Assembly (NCBI RefSeq): GCF_000173975.1
Contig: NZ_ACEP01000031.1
Span: forward strand, 1-33,110
DNA from: Anaerobutyricum hallii DSM 3353
GTDB lineage: Bacteria > Bacillota > Clostridia > Lachnospirales > Lachnospiraceae
Reading direction: 5' to 3'
Length of the DNA stretch: 33,110 bases
Of this stretch, positions 24,664 through 33,017 are shown in pieces (the first letter of the stretch is position 1; every line of letters starts with the position of its first letter). The notes under the pieces are model-generated. The model saw only the letters and a list, made by a program, of their open reading frames with translations, made no database searches and was not told the origin of the DNA. The position numbers were made by a program, and so were the translations under genes.

Positions 24664-27600
24664 TTACATTTTTTTCTCGACACCTAATCTTACTTTTTCT
24701 CCATTAATATCCCATTCCTTGGAATATCCGCCTTCTGCGTCTAAGCACATATCGTCTGCCAATACATCATTCTTGATTTCATCAGTGTATTTGGTCATGA
24801 CTTCTTTAATCTTGTCATTACCCTCTTCGTATACAGTAATGTGGTCTGTCACTTCAAAGCCGGCTTCTTTTCTCATTGTCTGTACCTTACTGATGATTTC
24901 TCTTACGAATCCCTCTTCCAAAAGTGCCGGTGTCAGATTAGTATCAAGTACTACGGTAACTCCATGATCTGCCTGAGAAACGTATCCCTCTTTCTGTGAC
25001 ATATCAATTAATAACTCTTCCGGCAATAAATTGATTTTACCATCATTTAACTCTATTGTCAAAAAGCCATTTGCGTCTAATTCTTTCTTAGCCGCACTTC
25101 CGTTAAGGTTTGCTAAAATATTACGGATCTTTCCTAAGTCTTTACCGTATTTTGGTCCAAGAATACGCATCTGAGGTTTAAATGTGTAATCTGTGAGGTC
25201 AGATACATCATCCTTAAAAATAACGTCTTTTACGTTAAGCTCACCTTCGATGATCTGTTTGTAGTAATCTGTTAAAGCAGCCTCTCCATTTACAAACATC
25301 TGACCGATTGGCTGACGGTTCTTGATTCCGGATGCGTTACGTGCAGCACGTCCAAGTACAACGATGTCAAGTACTTCACCCATATCCTGCTCAAGTTTCT
25401 CATCAATCATTGCCTCATCCACTGCTGGGAAATCACATAAATGGATACTTTCTGGTGCATCTGTATTAACACTCTTTACAAGGTTCTGGTAAATGTCTTC
25501 TGTCATAAATGGAATCATTGGTGCAGAAGCTTTGATGAATGTAACAAGTGCAGTATAAAGAGTCATGTATGCATTAATCTTATCCTGCTCCATTCCTTTA
25601 GCCCAGAAACGCTGACGGGAACGACGTACATACCAGTTACTCATATCATCTACAAATGCCTGTAATGCCTTTGTTGTTTCAGGAATCTTATAGTTGGCAA
25701 GACAGTCATCTACTGTTTTTACGCAGGAGTTCAGTCTTGATAATAACCATTTATCCATAACAGATAACTTGTCGTACTCTAAGCTGTACTTCGTTGGGTC
25801 AAATTCATCGATATTTGCGTAAAGTACATAGAATGCATAAGTATTCCATAATGTACCCATGAATTTACGCTGTCCCTCTGTTACTGCATCTGCGTGGAAA
25901 CGGTTTGGCAGCCAAGGTGCACTGTTAGAGTAGAAATACCAGCGGATAGCATCTGCTCCATGCTGCTCTAATGCATCAAACGGATCTACGGCATTTCCTT
26001 TACTCTTACTCATCTTCTGTCCGTTTTCGTCCTGTACGTGGCCGAGAACGATTACGTTCTTATAAGGAGCTTTGTTAAATAACAGTGTGGACTCTGCAAG
26101 TAAGGAATAGAACCATCCTCTTGTCTGGTCTACTGCCTCAGAAATGAACTGTGCAGGGAACTGCTGCTCGAAAAGCTCTTTATTTTCAAATGGATAGTGA
26201 TGCTGTGCAAATGGCATTGCTCCTGAGTCAAACCAGCAGTCGATAACTTCTGGCACTCTCTTCATTGTCTTTCCACAATCTGGACATGTCAGAGTGATCG
26301 CATCAATATATGGTCTGTGAAGTTCTACAGTCTGAGCTTCTGGATTTCCGCTCTTTTCCTCTAATTCCTGGCGGCTTCCGATGCACTCCATCTTTCCGCA
26401 GCCTTCACACTGCCATACGTTTAATGGTGTTCCCCAGTAACGGTTACGGGAAATACCCCAGTCCTGAATGTTATTTAACCAGTCACCAAAACGGCCTTTA
26501 CCGATGCTCTTTGGAATCCAGTTGATTGTGTTATTGTTGCGAATCAAGTCGTCTTTTACTGCTGTCATCTTGATGAACCAGGACTCTCTCGCATAGTAGA
26601 TCAGCGGTGTATCACATCTCCAGCAGAAAGGATAATCATGTTCGAACTTAGGCGCATCGAAAAGAAGGCCTTCTTTATCTAAGTCAACAAGTACCTTAGG
26701 GTCTGCATCTTTTACAAATAATCCAGCATAAGGTGTGTCTTCTGTCATGCTACCCTTTCCATCTACGAACTGAACAAATGGAAGATCGTACTTTCTTCCA
26801 ACCTGTGCATCGTCCTCACCAAATGCAGGTGCGATGTGTACAATACCTGTACCATCGGACATTGTTACATAGTCAGCGCATGTTACGAAATGTGCTTTCT
26901 TATGCTGTTTTTCTGCGGACTTTGCAGCACCTTCATATAGTGGAACATACTCTTTATATTCAAGGTCTGTTCCTTTGTAAGTTTCAAGAATCTCGTAAGC
27001 TGGAGTTTCTTCTGTTCCAAGCTTACCAAGAACTTTATCCAGTAATGCTTTTGCCATATAGTAAACATAACCGTCAGCAGCTTTTACTTTACAGTAAGTC
27101 TCTTCTGGGTTTACACAAAGAGCTACGTTACTTGGAAGTGTCCAAGGTGTTGTTGTCCATGCAAGGAAATACGCATCTTCACCAGCCACTTTGAAACGAA
27201 CAACTGCGGAACGCTCTTTTACTGCCTTATATCCCTGTGCTACCTCGTGAGAAGATAAAGGTGTTCCACAACGAGGGCAGTAAGGTACGATCTTAAATCC
27301 TTTATAAAGAAGACCTTTATCCCAGATAGTCTTTAATGCCCACCATTCGGACTCAATAAAGTTGTCATTATAAGTTACATATGGGTTATCCATATCAGCC
27401 CAGAAACCAACGGTCTTTGAGAAATCTTCCCACATTCCTTTGTATTTCCAAACAGATTCTTTACACTGAGTGATAAATGGATCTAAACCATACTCTTCAA
27501 TCTGCTCTTTTCCGTCAAGGCCAAGCTTCTTCTCTACTTCAAGCTCTACTGGAAGTCCGTGAGTATCCCATCCGGCCTTTCTTGGAACCATGTAACCCTT

Positions 27601-27822
27601 CATTGTACGGTAACGAGGAATCATATCCTTGATTACACGAGTTAAAACGTGTCCGATATGAGGTTTACCATTGGCTGTTGGTGGTCCATCATAGAAAGTG
27701 TAAACAGGGTCACCTTCTCTTGTTTCGATACTTTTCTTAAAAATGTCATGGTCTTTCCAAAACTGTGCAGTTTCTTTTTCTCTCTCTACAAAATTGAGAT
27801 TCGTGGATACTTTCTTGTACAC
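24664..27822 (-). CDS. ileS: Isoleucyl-tRNA synthetase
   Basis: The 1052-residue class I synthetase charges tRNA-Ile. The HIGH motif is in PPTANGKPHIGH (about 46-57) and KMSKS in QKMSKSKGN. The editing domain carries TTTPWTLPSNVAL. CxxC pairs (CEGCGKMEC and CPDCGK) mark the inserted zinc-type motifs, and the C-terminal anticodon-binding part is complete. It belongs to the longer ileS2-like group found in many Firmicutes. A GGAGGAAA ribosome binding site precedes the ATG. A T-box leader lies upstream, so it is induced when tRNA-Ile is uncharged. Confidence 0.97.
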   Translation of the reverse strand: MYKKVSTNLNFVEREKETAQFWKDHDIFKKSIETREGDPVYTFYDGPPTANGKPHIGHVLTRVIKDMIPRYRTMKGYMVPRKAGWDTHGLPVELEVEKKLGLDGKEQIEEYGLDPFITQCKESVWKYKGMWEDFSKTVGFWADMDNPYVTYNDNFIESEWWALKTIWDKGLLYKGFKIVPYCPRCGTPLSSHEVAQGYKAVKERSAVVRFKVAGEDAYFLAWTTTPWTLPSNVALCVNPEETYCKVKAADGYVYYMAKALLDKVLGKLGTEETPAYEILETYKGTDLEYKEYVPLYEGAAKSAEKQHKKAHFVTCADYVTMSDGTGIVHIAPAFGEDDAQVGRKYDLPFVQFVDGKGSMTEDTPYAGLFVKDADPKVLVDLDKEGLLFDAPKFEHDYPFCWRCDTPLIYYARESWFIKMTAVKDDLIRNNNTINWIPKSIGKGRFGDWLNNIQDWGISRNRYWGTPLNVWQCEGCGKMECIGSRQELEEKSGNPEAQTVELHRPYIDAITLTCPDCGKTMKRVPEVIDCWFDSGAMPFAQHHYPFENKELFEQQFPAQFISEAVDQTRGWFYSLLAESTLLFNKAPYKNVIVLGHVQDENGQKMSKSKGNAVDPFDALEQHGADAIRWYFYSNSAPWLPNRFHADAVTEGQRKFMGTLWNTYAFYVLYANIDEFDPTKYSLEYDKLSVMDKWLLSRLNSCVKTVDDCLANYKIPETTKALQAFVDDMSNWYVRRSRQRFWAKGMEQDKINAYMTLYTALVTFIKASAPMIPFMTEDIYQNLVKSVNTDAPESIHLCDFPAVDEAMIDEKLEQDMGEVLDIVVLGRAARNASGIKNRQPIGQMFVNGEAALTDYYKQIIEGELNVKDVIFKDDVSDLTDYTFKPQMRILGPKYGKDLGKIRNILANLNGSAAKKELDANGFLTIELNDGKINLLPEELLIDMSQKEGYVSQADHGVTVVLDTNLTPALLEEGFVREIISKVQTMRKEAGFEVTDHITVYEEGNDKIKEVMTKYTDEIKNDVLADDMCLDAEGGYSKEWDINGEKVRLGVEKKM

Positions 27823-28007
27823 GACGTTTCCTCCTTAATTTAGTCAGTTTAATTTAACTACTTTTAGATTAAATAAATTTATATTGTGATGTTATGGCCA
27901 AAAGATATTTTGCCCCTAACTTGATGTCACGAATTACTCCACAGCTAACTCTGCTCCCATAATTCTGAAACATCATATTATTATGCCCGATGTGCAGACC
28001 AAATTTT

Positions 28008-28256
28008 CCGGCAAAAAAAGAAAAGCCCCCATCCCCAGTAAAAGGATGAAAGCCTGAACTATCATTATACCACCTGTACATACTGACATATGCTTCTCTG
28101 TTAACGGTGAGATTCCGTCACTGCTTACTGTAACCTTTCGGCAGTGCAACTCAGGAGTGATATTCGGATATTCTCTACTGACAACGGATTCCCACTATCT
28201 CCGTCTCACTGAAGCGTTCAAAAATTCTTACTGTCTCCATCAACGTTTTTATCACA
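28008..28256 (-). ncRNA. T-box leader (tRNA-Ile sensing) of ileS with terminator
   Basis: On the minus strand the leader begins GATGGAGACAGTAAGAA, typical of stem I. The specifier loop contains AAUAUCAC with the Ile codon AUC (28159-28161). The T-box itself reads ACAGGTGGTATAATG (28063-28077); the UGGU can pair with the ACCA end of tRNA-Ile, although the usual ACCGCG part is missing. It is followed by a terminator stem, GCTTTCATCC (28044-28053) with GGATGGGGGC (28025-28034), three of its pairs being G-U. A T-rich run follows at 28024-28013. High uncharged tRNA-Ile should favour the antiterminator and ileS expression. Confidence 0.85.
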
Positions 28257-28260
28257 GATA

Positions 28261-28289
28261 ATCATATACTAGGTGGGATAAATTGTCAA
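28261..28289 (-). promoter_or_regulatory. Strong sigma-A promoter of ileS
   Basis: TTGACA (28284-28289), 17 bases and TATGAT (28261-28266) on the minus strand lie just ahead of the T-box leader. It is the best promoter match in the window. Confidence 0.8.
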
Positions 28290-28377
28290 CAGATTTTCAT
28301 TCTGTATTTACTGTATTTATCACTATATTGATTCCTGTACTATTTATATCAGATGTGAGATGACTCCCACATCATAG

Positions 28378-28399
28378 CAAGAATGCCAGGACATTCTTG
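28378..28399. repeat. Short palindrome CAAGAATG / CATTCTTG
   Basis: Eight-base arms around a six-base centre. It is closely related to the palindrome at 2999-3019. It lies between the divergent ileS promoter and the SH3-like protein gene; GATGTG/CACATC (about 28353-28374) forms another hairpin beside it. Confidence 0.55.
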
Positions 28400-28544
28400 A
28401 ATTGATAAAATGTCACCAGTTACTTTTATACATTATTTATACAATGAGATTTCCCAGTTTCACAAAACATTGTTAATCCTTAAATTTTCTTTTAATTTAC
28501 AAAAGATTATGCTACAATACTCCTTAATTAGAAAGGAGCCTATA

Positions 28545-28976
28545 ATGTTAAAAAAACTCATTGTATCTTTTCTTTGTGCGATTGTTGTCGCCTGCACAGT
28601 TCTCGGCGGATTTTGCCTGCTTTACTTTACTATTCCAAGCCAGAAAGCAAAGGCATCCATTTCCCTGCCTTCTACTGTAGAGGACAGTGAAACTGCAGCG
28701 GAGTCTACCACAGAAGCAGATTCCAAAGATAAGAATGTTTATGTGGCCGATGTGTATCAGTCTCTTACACTTCGTTCAGAGGCAAGCGCAGATTCTGACG
28801 CGATTACAGACCTTCTTCCTATGACACATCTGGAAGTTCTTGAGTTTGCGGCAGGTACAAATTATGCTTACGTCAAGGTATTAACCGGAGATAAAGAAAG
28901 CTATAAGGGCTATGTAAACAGCGAATATATTACTAAATTAGGAGAACCAACCGTTCGTATTGGGACAGAGGAGTAA
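28545..28976 (+). CDS. Membrane-anchored SH3-like domain protein
   Basis: The frame is open further upstream, but the start is the ATG at 28545, which has AAAGGAGCC ahead and opens with a signal-anchor (KKLIVSFLCAIVVACTVLGG). The product has 143 residues. A Ser/Thr/Glu-rich linker follows the membrane segment. Residues about 65-133 resemble a bacterial SH3 domain (LTLRSEASADSDAITDLLPMTHLEVLEF, then YVKV and YKGYVNSEYI), which often binds cell-wall peptides. A weak -10 (TACAAT at 28513-28518) is seen. It lies eight bases ahead of pncB, so the two are likely cotranscribed, although no functional link is evident. Confidence 0.78.
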   Translation: MLKKLIVSFLCAIVVACTVLGGFCLLYFTIPSQKAKASISLPSTVEDSETAAESTTEADSKDKNVYVADVYQSLTLRSEASADSDAITDLLPMTHLEVLEFAAGTNYAYVKVLTGDKESYKGYVNSEYITKLGEPTVRIGTEE

Positions 28977-28983
28977 ATGAATT

Positions 28984-30429
28984 ATGTTTTCTAACAATTT
29001 AACTATGATGACCGACCTGTATGAGCTTACAATGATGCAGGGATATTTCTTCGAAGGTAACGAAGATAAGGTTGTATTTGATGTTTTTTACCGCAAAAAT
29101 CCATCCGGCAGTGCTTATGCCATCACCTGTGGACTTGATCAGGTAATTGATTATATAAAGAACCTGTCATTTTCTTATGAAGATATTGATTATTTAAGAG
29201 GTCTCGGCATTTTTAAAGAAGATTTTCTTTCCTATCTTGCCGGCTTCCATTTCAGCGGAGATATTTATGCAATCCCAGAGGGAAGTGTCGTATTTCCAAA
29301 GGAGCCACTTGTAAAGGTTATCGCCCCTATCATGGAAGCACAGCTTGTTGAGACAGCGATTTTAAATATCATCAACCACCAGAGTCTTATCGCAACAAAG
29401 GCTTCTCGTGTTGACTATGCGGCTGGCGGCGGCGTTATGGAATTCGGTCTTCGCCGCGCACAGGGACCAGATGCCGGAACACTCGGCGCAAGAGCTGCCG
29501 TTATCGGTGGATGTACCGGAACTTCCAACGTACTCGCCGGAGAACTTTACGGCATTCCTGTACAGGGAACACATGCCCACAGCTGGATTATGAGCTTCCC
29601 AGACGAACTTACTGCTTTCCGTACCTACGCGAAAATGTATCCCGATGCTTGCATCCTTTTGGTAGATACTTACGACACCTTAAAGTCTGGTGTTCCACAT
29701 GCCATTCAGGTATTTAAAGAGATGCGTGATGCCGGAATCACTTCTAAGCTTATGGGAATCCGTTTAGACAGCGGTGACATTGCCTACCTGTCTAAAAAGG
29801 CCCGCAAGATGTTAGATGAGGCAGGATTTACAAATGCGATTATTTCCGCTTCCAGCGACCTTGATGAATACCTGATCAACAGTTTAAAAACACAGGGCTG
29901 TACCGTAACTTCCTGGGGTGTTGGTACAAATCTTATCACATCTTCTGATAACCCGGCATTCGGTGGGGTATACAAACTTGCAGCCATCAAAAAACCTGGC
30001 GATAAAGAATTCACCGCTAAAATTAAGATTTCCGAGAACCCGGAAAAGATTACAAACCCAGGTAACAAAACAGTTTATCGTATTTATGATAAAGAAAGCA
30101 GCAAGATTAAGGCTGACTTAATCTGCCTCGTTGGGGAAACATTTGACCCTTCAGAAGATTTAAAGATTTTTGATCCGATCTCTACCTGGAAAAAGTCCAT
30201 TCTTCCAGCCGGCAGCTATCAGATCCGCGAAATGCTCGTTCCAATATTCTTAAACGGACAGTGCGTATACTCCTCTCCTGCTGTTATGGACATCAAAGCA
30301 TACTGCCAACAGGAACTGAATACACTGTGGGATGAGAACAGAAGACTGATAAATCCTCAGACCGTATATGTGGACCTTTCACAGAAACTGTTCGATCTGA
30401 AACACAAGTTATTAGGAGACGAAAAATAA
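28984..30429 (+). CDS. pncB: Nicotinate phosphoribosyltransferase
   Basis: The 481-residue enzyme makes nicotinate mononucleotide from nicotinate and PRPP in the NAD salvage pathway. It opens LTMMTDLYELTMMQGYF, the family N-terminus, and has FGLRRAQGPDAG, GTHAHSWIMSF with the phosphorylated His region, and GIRLDSGDIAYLSKKAR. Near the C-terminus is the usual YRIYDKES and YVDLSQKLFDLKH. The length is right for the Gram-positive type. GAGGAG lies ahead of the ATG. A long hairpin with a T run directly after the stop serves as its terminator. Confidence 0.96.
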   Translation: MFSNNLTMMTDLYELTMMQGYFFEGNEDKVVFDVFYRKNPSGSAYAITCGLDQVIDYIKNLSFSYEDIDYLRGLGIFKEDFLSYLAGFHFSGDIYAIPEGSVVFPKEPLVKVIAPIMEAQLVETAILNIINHQSLIATKASRVDYAAGGGVMEFGLRRAQGPDAGTLGARAAVIGGCTGTSNVLAGELYGIPVQGTHAHSWIMSFPDELTAFRTYAKMYPDACILLVDTYDTLKSGVPHAIQVFKEMRDAGITSKLMGIRLDSGDIAYLSKKARKMLDEAGFTNAIISASSDLDEYLINSLKTQGCTVTSWGVGTNLITSSDNPAFGGVYKLAAIKKPGDKEFTAKIKISENPEKITNPGNKTVYRIYDKESSKIKADLICLVGETFDPSEDLKIFDPISTWKKSILPAGSYQIREMLVPIFLNGQCVYSSPAVMDIKAYCQQELNTLWDENRRLINPQTVYVDLSQKLFDLKHKLLGDEK

Positions 30430-30456
30430 ATACTAATTTGTAAATTTAGAAGAGCC

Positions 30457-30619
30457 AGAAAAAAGAATTGTTATCTGTTTGATTTTGTTCCGTTGCGCTA
30501 AGCATTCCATTCTGCCCAGAAAAACAGGAACTCGGGAAAAACGAGTCCCAAGTTCCTATGGTCAGAATTCCATAGCGCAAAGTCACAAAATGCAATACGA
30601 ATAACAATTCTTTTTTTCT
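30457..30619. repeat. Long hairpin at pncB 3' end, diverged relative of the long-stem elements
   Basis: An outer stem AGAAAAAAGAATTGTTAT (30457-30474) pairs with the segment 30601-30619, one base longer. Further paired blocks step inward: ATTTTGT/ACAAAAT, TTGCGCTA/TAGCGCAA, ATTCTG/CAGAAT, AGGAACT/AGTTCCT and ACTCG/CGAGT. The whole 163 bases thus fold as one long interrupted hairpin. The piece GCGCAAAGTCACAAAA recalls the GCGACTAAAGTCACAAAT of copies 1 and 2. TCGGAG is absent. A and T runs at the ends allow termination on both strands. Confidence 0.7.
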
Positions 30620-30653
30620 TTACCATAGTTTCCTTACAATTCAGCATAAAATT

Positions 30654-31040
30654 TTATTTCAACGGCTGTCTGTTTTTAATAACAATAGCAAAGTCGATCA
30701 TAATAAGAACAATCGTTAGTATCCATGAGATAGGAAAGGCATAATACAGAACACTTAATTGGCAATATTCCCCGAAAATAGTATATATCCAAATAATACG
30801 AAAACAACAGGTTCCTATAATTGCGGCAATAGCCGGGGATAAGGAATGTCCAGTACCTCTTAATACGCCTGCCGGAATCTCATAAAAACTGCATAGTGGT
30901 TCAAAAAAGAGAATACACATAATACGAAGATGTGCATTTTGTATAACCGTTTGTTCTGCGAAAAAAAATCCTGTAAAAAATTTTCGAAATATAATGAGTG
31001 GCTCAATAATTACCAAACTACTCAAAACAGAAAAAATCAT
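30654..31040 (-). pseudogene. Truncated MATE-family efflux transporter (C-terminal part)
   Basis: About 128 residues with four hydrophobic segments match the end of a MATE multidrug/Na+ antiporter (LRIMCILFFEPLCSFYEIPAGVLRGTGHSLSPAIAAIIGTCCFRIIWIYTI). A full MATE protein has about 450 residues. Upstream in the same frame a stop lies near 31076, and the rest is replaced by AT-rich DNA leading to the acetyltransferase gene. The nominal ATG has no ribosome binding site. It is therefore a 5'-truncated remnant, probably left by a rearrangement that also brought the neighbouring gene. Confidence 0.75.
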
Positions 31041-31108
31041 ACATATCCATATAATATAGGGAAAGAATTCCTGCTATATAATTAATAGTCAAAAAAGAAA
31101 AAACATTG

Positions 31109-31145
31109 TATAATAAATATATCTTAGGAGTAAGTATTGTATAAT
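31109..31145 (+). promoter_or_regulatory. Two ATTGTATAAT repeats ahead of the acetyltransferase gene
   Basis: TATAAT occurs at 31109-31114 and 31140-31145, each within ATTGTATAATA, 31 bases apart. No good -35 is seen for either. They may be alternative -10 elements or an operator repeat. Confidence 0.35.
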
Positions 31146-31195
31146 ATTTTTTAGTTTATCAACCAGAAAATATAACACATGGAGGAGGGTTACAT

Positions 31196-31837
31196 ATGAC
31201 AGGCTGCAAAAAAATTGATATGGATACCTGGGCACGCAGGGAACATTACGAATACTATACTAAACAGTTAAAAGTTGAATATAATATTACCGCTAATGTT
31301 GATGTAAAAAATGTATTGGATTTTTGTCATTCAAAAGGTTACAAATTTTACCCTGCTATGATCTATCTTGTTACTAAGACATTAAACCGCATCGATAATT
31401 TTAAAATGTTTAAAGATAAATATGGATACCTTTGTGCCTGGGACAAAATCATTCCAAATTATACTATTTTTCATAATGATGACCATACTTTTTCTGATTG
31501 CTGGACAGATTTTTCCGAAGATTTTAATATATTTTATCAAGATATCCTAAAAGATATGGCTACTGCCGCAACGAAAAAAGGAATTAAAGCAAAAGAAGGA
31601 CAACCTGCTAATTTTTACTGCATATCCTGCACGCCATGGACAACCTTTACCGGTTATAGCAGTAGGGTCTCTAATGGTGAACCTTCTTTTTTCCCAATTG
31701 TATTGATGGGTAAGTATAAGCAGCATGGCAAAAAAATACTGATGCCTGTTAATATCACAATTGCTCACGCAGTAGCAGATGGTTATCATGTGGGATTATT
31801 CTTTCAGTATCTCCAGGAAGAAATTAACAACTACTAA
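31196..31837 (+). CDS. CatA-type chloramphenicol acetyltransferase family protein
   Basis: The 213-residue protein has the length and order of type A chloramphenicol acetyltransferases. The C-terminal catalytic motif HxxxDG is intact (AHAVADGYHVG), and a P-W-T-T-F-T-G stretch lies where the substrate site is expected. The DNA is AT-rich, and GGAGGAGGG precedes the ATG. It is a trimeric cytoplasmic acetyl-CoA-dependent enzyme family, but many clostridial members have not been shown to give resistance. The remnant MATE gene upstream and the long-stem element downstream suggest an accessory region. The family call is firm; the substrate is not. Confidence 0.85.
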   Translation: MTGCKKIDMDTWARREHYEYYTKQLKVEYNITANVDVKNVLDFCHSKGYKFYPAMIYLVTKTLNRIDNFKMFKDKYGYLCAWDKIIPNYTIFHNDDHTFSDCWTDFSEDFNIFYQDILKDMATAATKKGIKAKEGQPANFYCISCTPWTTFTGYSSRVSNGEPSFFPIVLMGKYKQHGKKILMPVNITIAHAVADGYHVGLFFQYLQEEINNY

Positions 31838-32045
31838 TTTGCTGGGGACACAGACGCCGCTTTAATAGAAGATATTGAGCTGAATTGTATGGAGTCTTCT
31901 AAATAAAAAAGAAATAATACCATATCTCAGATGCGGCTTCGGAGCGTGTTTAAGATGCAGATAAGCATTTTAAACACAGCGACTACAGAGCAGATGGGAT
32001 ATGGTATTATTTCTTTTTTCGTCTATCCAAAATCTACAAATTAGT
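31833..32045. repeat. Long-stem intergenic element, copy 5
   Basis: The arms 31905-31928 and 31996-32019 (24 bases, one G-T) form the main stem. The core holds TTCGGAG, an inner hairpin GTGTTTAAgATGC with GCATtTTAAACAC (31946-31958 and 31965-31977), and GCGACTA. CGTCT follows at 32020-32024, and a matching AGACG is present on the far left at 31852-31856. An outer stem ACTAATTTG/CAAATTAGT (31833-31841 and 32037-32045) closes the structure and overlaps the stop codon of the acetyltransferase gene. It lies between convergent genes. A and T runs allow termination on both strands. Confidence 0.8.
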
Positions 32046-32048
32046 ATT

Positions 32049-32516
32049 TTATAATATTTTATTTTGGATAAAACACTCAAATATATAACTTGGATTTTCG
32101 TAATAAACACTACTATTATAATCATCTATTTTGTCACTAATAAAAGAATGGTATACTTCAATAATTGCATCTACTACATCTATCTTTTTTTCTAAAGCCA
32201 CTTGTTTTATCAAGCGCTTATATACTTTTCCGATATCCCAATGGGAAGGAACTGCATACTGACATTCCCCCACATTATCAAAATTTCCAACGGAAATTTT
32301 TGCTTCTTCAATAAAATCATCACTCACCCGCTCTATATTATCGCTATGGTAAATATCCGCTAAGTCATATATTTTTGCAATGCATTCTTTGCCTAATGCA
32401 TCTACCACTGCTGCTCTTTTATTCTTTGTTTTTCTGGCAATATAGTCAATAAGTGAACATGTATAAAATAAGTCGTTGTCTTTCTGACTTTCTCTTCCCA
32501 GTTGTCTTTCCATCAT
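32049..32516 (-). CDS. Hypothetical protein, putative antitoxin partner of the DUF3990-like protein
   Basis: I do not recognise the family with certainty. The 155-residue product is helical and acidic (LFYTCSLIDYIARKTKNKRAAVVDAL, AKIYDLADIYHSD, DVVDAIIEVYHSFISDKIDDY). Its start overlaps the end of the upstream gene by four bases (ATGA), a sign of tight coupling typical of toxin-antitoxin pairs. DUF3990 genes are often next to a small protein like this. There is no DNA-binding motif that I can see, so if it is an antitoxin it may act by direct binding. It ends about 25 bases before long-stem copy 5. Confidence 0.55.
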   Translation of the reverse strand: MMERQLGRESQKDNDLFYTCSLIDYIARKTKNKRAAVVDALGKECIAKIYDLADIYHSDNIERVSDDFIEEAKISVGNFDNVGECQYAVPSHWDIGKVYKRLIKQVALEKKIDVVDAIIEVYHSFISDKIDDYNSSVYYENPSYIFECFIQNKIL

Positions 32517-32974
32517 CTCGTCTCCTCATATCCTCTATATTCTAAGCATTTTAAAGCTTCTCGTGTACAAAAATTAATCTGATGTGTCGGATATTTGAAT
32601 TTAGCTAACACCCAGAACTGTTCTCTTGTAATGGCTCCATCAATATAATCGGAAACATAATTATAAATCTGATCATTTGCCATCGCTCCTATTACAATAT
32701 CATATTGATGCGGTTTTCCTGAACGACAATCAATAATAAAATCTAACCATTCATCTGTCATGTCCTTAAATTCTTTTATATTTAAATGCGTATTTAACCT
32801 TACCTCGTAAATAGAGACGATTTTATCATCATATCTTTTCGCCCACCTTTGAGCCTGTTCCTTTATAACTGTACAATAAAATCCTGTACCAAAATCTTTT
32901 GTGTTTCTTCCCTCCCGTATTTCCGGATGTTTCACTGGTGTATACCCACCATGATATACCGTCATTTTCGCCAT
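32513..32974 (-). CDS. DUF3990-type ADP-ribosyltransferase-like protein, putative toxin
   Basis: The 153-residue protein has features of the ADP-ribosyltransferase fold as found in DUF3990: VYHGGY at the N-terminus (His in place of the first catalytic residue), DFGTGFYCT (the G-x-G-x-Y-x-T stretch) followed by A..WA, and ITREQFWVLAKFKYPTHQINFCT near the end. The middle has YDIVIGAMANDQIYNYV, typical of DUF3990. It may modify a cell target with NAD+, but no target can be named. It overlaps the downstream gene by four bases. The start has AGGATGGAGG ahead. Confidence 0.65.
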   Translation of the reverse strand: MAKMTVYHGGYTPVKHPEIREGRNTKDFGTGFYCTVIKEQAQRWAKRYDDKIVSIYEVRLNTHLNIKEFKDMTDEWLDFIIDCRSGKPHQYDIVIGAMANDQIYNYVSDYIDGAITREQFWVLAKFKYPTHQINFCTREALKCLEYRGYEETR

Positions 32975-33017
32975 AGAATTTCCTCCATCCTCAATATTAT
33001 ATTTTCTATTTCTATCT

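Noticed and set aside
27869-28081. Minus-strand frame of 70 codons upstream of ileS
   Set aside because: It falls on the T-box and terminator part of the ileS leader.
461-32024. Retron msd or CRISPR repeat explanation for the long-stem elements
   Set aside because: No reverse transcriptase, cas gene or regular spacing is present, and the arms are not shared between copies.
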